Source: Synergistaceae bacterium (lineage in GTDB: Bacteria > Synergistota > Synergistia > Synergistales > Synergistaceae). From it: a DNA stretch of 35,640 nucleotides. The translations under genes and the position numbers were made by a program. The notes below the pieces were generated by a model that saw only the letters and a list, made by a program, of their open reading frames with translations, was not told where the DNA came from and made no database searches. The stretch is from the NCBI GenBank assembly GCA_031269245.1, contig JAISZL010000095.1:1-35640 (forward strand). The letters are read 5' to 3'. Positions within the stretch are counted from its first letter, which is position 1. The number at the start of each line of letters is the position of its first letter. This document shows positions 32,499 through 35,640 of the stretch, piece by piece.

Positions 32499-34541
32499 AT
32501 GAATCCGAAGGGGGCCAGGAAATTCGCAGCCCTGCTGGCGGCGCTGCTCCTCTCCGCGCCGCCAGCCCCGGCCGCCGTCGACCTGCCGGAGGAGCTGGTG
32601 GTGGGCGTCGGCGAACTGGGAGAGGAGGAGGACAGATATCTCTCCCCGGGCGCCGTCACCGTGGTCCGGCCGGAGGACTACGCAGGCGAGCAGAGAACCC
32701 TCCCGGACCTCCTGGAGGACGTGCCGGGGCTCCGCGTCATACGCCTCCAGGGCAGACACGGCTACTCCGTGGCGAGCATACGCGGCAGCACGTCGTCGCA
32801 GGTAGCCGTGTACGTGGACGGCGTGCCGGTGAACCTGCAGAGCGAGGCGGCCGTCGACCTCTCCTCGATACCCTCCGACAGCGTGGAGCGGGTCGAGGTT
32901 TACAGGGGGTACATCCCTTCGAGGTTCGGAGCCCAGGCGATGGGCGGAGTGATAAACATAGTGACGAAGCACCCGTCGGAGCCGGAGACGTTCGTCTCCC
33001 TCGGCACGGGCTCGTTCGGCAGGTACAAGGGCACCGTGTCGCGCTCCATGCCGTTGGGGGACGGGAAGCTCTTCGGCTCGTTCGGGTACGAGAGTTACGA
33101 GGGGGACTTCACGTACCATAACGACAACGACACGCAGGACGACCCCAGCGACGACTACGAGGGCCGCAGGGAGAACAACGGGTTCAGGAACGCGGACGCC
33201 CTGCTCAAGTGGAGCGACGGCAGATGGAGCGCAAAGGCGTCCTACGTGAGGAGGGACAGGGAACTGGCCCTCACCGCGAGCGGCCTCGACAGACCCCTGG
33301 GCTACAAACCTCAGAGGCCGGAGCTCGATACCAGCAGGTGGGACGTCTCCCTGGGGAGGTCACAGTCGTCCGGCTCCGTGGAGTGGGGCTGGGAGGCGTC
33401 GTACACGGGGCAGAGCAAGAAGTACGACAGCGGGACCGAGGGCGGCGGCAACAGCATGATAGGCAAAGAGAACATCAGCAGAAGCGAGTACGACACGAAA
33501 AGGATAGGGATCTCCGCCAACGCCGCGTGGTCGATGGGCAGCCGCCACTTCATGGAGTTACGCGCCGGGTACTGGAACGAGAAGCTCGATGTGGACAGCG
33601 ACGAGCCATTCACGCAACTCGGCGGCATAGAGAGTTACAGCCGCGACGACGTGGACGCTACGCTTCAGGACACGATAGCGCTGGACGGCGCCGGGACGTT
33701 TCTCGCCACCCCGTCGCTCCGCTGGCACAAGATGGGCGGCGAGAGCCGCCTCACGTGGCAGGTCGCTCTGTCGAAGGATCTGCCGCGCGGCTGGATGCTG
33801 AAGGGGACGTATGGCACGTACTCGCGCGCGCCGAACACATACGAACAGTACGGAGACGGGGCATTCATCCTGCCCGCCGCCGATGACCTGAAGTGGGAGG
33901 ACGGCACGCAGTTCGACCTGGGCGTCTCGTGGAGCGGGGTTCTCGCCTCTCTGGGGGGCGCGAGGTCAAACGTCTCGCTCACGGCGTTCCGGCGCGAGTC
34001 GGAGAATTTGATAGAGTTCGACATGGAGAGCAACCGGTTTGCCCGCTACAGGAACGTGGCGGAGGCGACGGCTGAGGGGGCGGAGCTGGAGCTGGGCCTG
34101 GATTGGAGGAGATGGGCTCTCACGTTCTCCGGGACGTGGATGGACGCGGAGGGCTGGACGCCCGACCCTGACGCCACGAGGCACGGAGGCAAGCCCCTCC
34201 CGAACAGGCCGGACCTGAGCTGGATGGCCCGGCTCACGCGCAAGATATCCGGCCGCGGAGGGACCGAAATGGGTTCCCTGTTCGCGGAGTACCGCCATAT
34301 CGATGAGAACTACCAGAACTACTCCGCTAACTACATGTTCGGGGCGAGGGACGTTCTGAACCTCGGGTTGAAGTGGAAACTGTCAGGCTCCGCGCAGCTC
34401 GCTCTGGGTGTGGACGACGTCCTGAACGACGCCGACGACTGGAGGATGTACCCCCCCCCTGGCTTCAACGGCCCGACGAGGATACTATGGTATCCAGTGG
34501 AGGGCCGCACGTACTACATGACACTAGACATGAGATTTTAG
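32499..34541 (+). CDS. btuB: TonB-dependent outer-membrane receptor, BtuB-like
   Basis: An outer-membrane beta barrel that imports a scarce ligand using TonB. The 680-residue protein has a signal peptide (about 1-26), a TonB-box-like ELVVGVGE, a plug domain (about 45-160, LPDLLEDVPGLRVIRLQGRHGYSVASIRGSTSSQVAVYVDGVPVN and VERVEVYRGYIPSRFGAQAMGGVINIVTK), and a long barrel ending in Phe (YYMTLDMRF) as outer-membrane porins do. The start follows the previous stop by four bases with no clear ribosome site, suggesting coupling. The riboswitch upstream makes cobalamin, or a related corrinoid, the likely cargo. The family is certain; the ligand comes from regulation. Confidence 0.88.
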   Translation: MNPKGARKFAALLAALLLSAPPAPAAVDLPEELVVGVGELGEEEDRYLSPGAVTVVRPEDYAGEQRTLPDLLEDVPGLRVIRLQGRHGYSVASIRGSTSSQVAVYVDGVPVNLQSEAAVDLSSIPSDSVERVEVYRGYIPSRFGAQAMGGVINIVTKHPSEPETFVSLGTGSFGRYKGTVSRSMPLGDGKLFGSFGYESYEGDFTYHNDNDTQDDPSDDYEGRRENNGFRNADALLKWSDGRWSAKASYVRRDRELALTASGLDRPLGYKPQRPELDTSRWDVSLGRSQSSGSVEWGWEASYTGQSKKYDSGTEGGGNSMIGKENISRSEYDTKRIGISANAAWSMGSRHFMELRAGYWNEKLDVDSDEPFTQLGGIESYSRDDVDATLQDTIALDGAGTFLATPSLRWHKMGGESRLTWQVALSKDLPRGWMLKGTYGTYSRAPNTYEQYGDGAFILPAADDLKWEDGTQFDLGVSWSGVLASLGGARSNVSLTAFRRESENLIEFDMESNRFARYRNVAEATAEGAELELGLDWRRWALTFSGTWMDAEGWTPDPDATRHGGKPLPNRPDLSWMARLTRKISGRGGTEMGSLFAEYRHIDENYQNYSANYMFGARDVLNLGLKWKLSGSAQLALGVDDVLNDADDWRMYPPPGFNGPTRILWYPVEGRTYYMTLDMRF

Positions 34542-34976
34542 CGCGGGGAGAGGGTCTCGTATTTGTGGAAGGGATCTTTGGAGGGCAGTTGAGCTGATAG
34601 AGGACATTATGGACATTATATAGGGCATATCAGGCATCATTGCCGCTATGTTTTCAGTATCAGTACGGGCTTCCCTAAGACTGTCCTGGGCGTTGGGAAA
34701 GCACAGACCGACACGTCTAGCAGTCTTGCGGCGGCCACGTCGTTTATCATGAGAGGCAAGGAATCCCACCGGATGCTAGGAAGTTCGCGGCCACGGATAG
34801 TCATGCCGCCCGCCCCCTTGAGTGAAAGTCGGGCACGAATGGGAGCGCGTCGAGCGTGCGTAACCACGCGTATAATTCTTTGCTATCATTCCGCGATCAT
34901 TCGTCGCATGTATTTCTACATTTGTCGATGTTTGAGGGATTTCAAGAAAACCCTGCTAGCTGGCGCAAATGCGGCA
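34542..34976. other. Non-coding stretch with possible gene remains
   Basis: No intact gene is seen here. Two adjacent copies of GGACATTAT lie at 34602-34619. On the minus strand, 34800 to 34646 reads MTIRGRELPSIRWDSLPLMI and then NDVAAARLL, which faintly resembles the end of an ABC substrate-binding protein. This would be a decayed fragment. No terminator for the receptor gene is obvious. Confidence 0.4.
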
Positions 34977-34977
34977 C

Positions 34978-35018
34978 AAAATAAGAAAAAGGCTTCACGG
35001 TGAATTCCGTGAAGCCTT
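34978..35018 (-). terminator. Terminator of the tRNA pair
   Basis: AAGGCTTCACGG (34989-35000) pairs perfectly with CCGTGAAGCCTT (35007-35018) around a six-base loop. On the minus strand the stem is followed by TTTTTCTTATTTT. It lies just downstream of tRNA-Glu. Confidence 0.92.
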
Positions 35019-35026
35019 GATATTCC

Positions 35027-35104
35027 TGGCGGTCCCAACGGGGTTCGAACCCGTGTCGCCGCCTTGAAAGGGCGATGTCCTAGACCGCTGGACGATGGGA
35101 CCGC
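35027..35104 (-). tRNA. tRNA-Glu (anticodon TTC)
   Basis: On the minus strand a complete cloverleaf starts GCGGTCCCATCGTCCAGCGG. The acceptor stem GCGGTCC pairs with GGACCGC. The anticodon arm is CGCCC-TTTCAAG-like, with TTC flanked by T and A. The T arm reads ACGGGTTCGAACCCCGT. The CCA end is encoded (35029-35027). Confidence 0.96.
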
Positions 35105-35114
35105 TTGATGTAAA

Positions 35115-35190
35115 TGGTGAGCCGTCCGGGGCTCGAACCCGGGACACCTGGATTAAAAATCCAGTGCTCTGCCTACTGAGCTAACGGCTC
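35115..35190 (-). tRNA. tRNA-Lys (anticodon TTT)
   Basis: On the minus strand the sequence begins GAGCCGTTAGCTCAGTAGG. A seven-bp acceptor stem (GAGCCGT with ACGGCTC) and the arm CTGGA-TTTTTAA-TCCAG give anticodon TTT. The T arm contains GGTTCGAGCC and the CCA end is encoded. It lies 10 bases upstream of tRNA-Glu and shares its promoter. Confidence 0.96.
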
Positions 35191-35207
35191 AAACACCACA
35201 GACGCAT

Positions 35208-35236
35208 ATTTTACGCGAGGGGATCTAATAAGTCAA
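35208..35236 (-). promoter_or_regulatory. Promoter of the tRNA-Lys/tRNA-Glu operon
   Basis: On the minus strand TTGACT (35236-35231) and TAAAAT (35213-35208) are 17 bases apart, ending about 18 bases ahead of the tRNA-Lys 5' end. Confidence 0.8.
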
Positions 35237-35405
35237 CCTCACGAACAGGACCCGGATCTCCAATGAGTATCAAAATAGCGAAGGCGGATTGCGAGACGCT
35301 GAAAGATTTCATGATATCAGGGCGCTGAGAAGTAAAAAAAGCGTTCCGGCCTCGCGGCCCGCTTTGGGCGCACGACAATTTGACACATGCGCTGGAGCTT
35401 GCCCA

Positions 35406-35640
35406 TGAATCGCCCCGTGTTTAGTGGAGAGTTATGATACCAGTAAACCGAAGGAGGAGATTCAAGGATGTCATCTGCGAGTAAAAGAACGCCAAGCAGT
35501 TCAAGAGGTTCCAATCGCTGCCCTGAAGAGATCAGGCGTCAGGCAGTGGAGCTGTTCAACAGCTCGCTTCCAGAGTATAAGACGCGCCAGGCGGCAGCGA
35601 AGCGGGTCGCCGGCCTGCTCGGCGTCAAATGTTTCGACAC
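35406..35640 (+). mobile_element. Left end of an IS3-family insertion sequence
   Basis: TGAATCGCCCCGTGTTTAGT begins at 35406 and is followed by GGAGAG, closely resembling the terminal repeats of many IS3-family elements (TGAACCGCCCCGG-like, then TTTAGTGGAGA). The transposase reading frame begins 62 bases inside, as usual. The right end and target duplication lie beyond the window. Confidence 0.75.
35468..35640 (+). CDS. IS3-family transposase OrfA, 3' end outside window
   Basis: The first 57 residues of a transposase OrfA with a helix-turn-helix domain: RCPEEIRRQAVELFNSSLPE and RQAAAKRVAGLLGVK match the start of IS3/IS911-type DNA-binding subunits (EEFRRQAVEL, then VAEELGVS-like). An AAGGAGGAG lies ahead of the ATG. 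The N-terminal Ser/Arg-rich stretch before the domain is a little long. Programmed frameshifting to OrfB would be expected downstream but cannot be seen. Confidence 0.8.
   Translation, partial: MSSASKRTPSSSRGSNRCPEEIRRQAVELFNSSLPEYKTRQAAAKRVAGLLGVKCFD

Noticed and set aside
34524-34867. Minus-strand open frames downstream of the TonB receptor
   Set aside because: They lack ribosome sites and overlap each other in different frames. At most one holds a faint remnant of a substrate-binding protein.

Overview
The window is about 35.6 kb of GC-rich bacterial chromosome. It most likely comes from the phylum Synergistota (Synergistetes). The best marker is the secreted protein at 30557-32494. It ends in a Gly-rich segment with a GGGGCSSG core, one hydrophobic helix and an Arg-rich tail, which is the layout of the Synergist-CTERM sorting signal. 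A TonB-dependent receptor implies an outer membrane.

Region 1 (1-4072) is the end of a bacterial microcompartment (BMC) operon. It holds a hexamer shell protein (cut by the window edge), an EutT-type cobalamin adenosyltransferase, PduL phosphotransacylase, an EutN/CcmL vertex pentamer, PduS cobalamin/flavin oxidoreductase and the Fe-S shell trimer PduT. Most of these genes overlap or abut. The set implies a B12-dependent signature enzyme encoded to the left of the window. On the same strand follows a three-gene cassette (4124-7234): a MoxR/CbbQ-type AAA+ ATPase, a VWA protein with an intact MIDAS, and an unrecognised protein with a CxH...CxxC start. It may be an activase system for the compartment enzyme.

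Region 2 (7245-10667, minus strand) is an amide-use locus. It has two tandem AmiS/UreI-type channels, each with its own near-consensus promoter overlapped by an inverted repeat, then an AmiE/AmiF-type amidase and a 78-residue unknown protein. A DUF1893 protein lies downstream.

Region 3 (10801-22412) holds a large exported VIT-VWA-TPR-DUF2135 protein and a radical SAM protein with an atypical cysteine motif. A minus-strand operon follows: agmatinase, a nitrilase-fold protein whose nucleophilic Cys is Ser, and a PAS-GGDEF diguanylate cyclase. A divergent GAF-GAF-HD-GYP phosphodiesterase lies next to it, so c-di-GMP synthesis and breakdown genes sit side by side. Then come BirA and phosphoglycerate mutase.

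Region 4 (22698-29934) contains a small 2[4Fe-4S] ferredoxin, LemA and a decayed stretch with an isoprenylcysteine methyltransferase relic carrying three in-frame stops. A minus-strand set follows: GalE, a sugar-nucleotide transferase, a FIST sensor and a hybrid histidine kinase.

Region 5 (about 30240-34541) is a B12 uptake operon: cobalamin riboswitch, intrinsic terminator, secreted Synergist-CTERM protein and BtuB-like receptor. It would supply the cofactor that the BMC enzymes process. The right edge has tRNA-Lys and tRNA-Glu on the minus strand with promoter and terminator, then the left end of an IS3-family insertion sequence.

All calls come from reading the sequence by eye. No database search was run.
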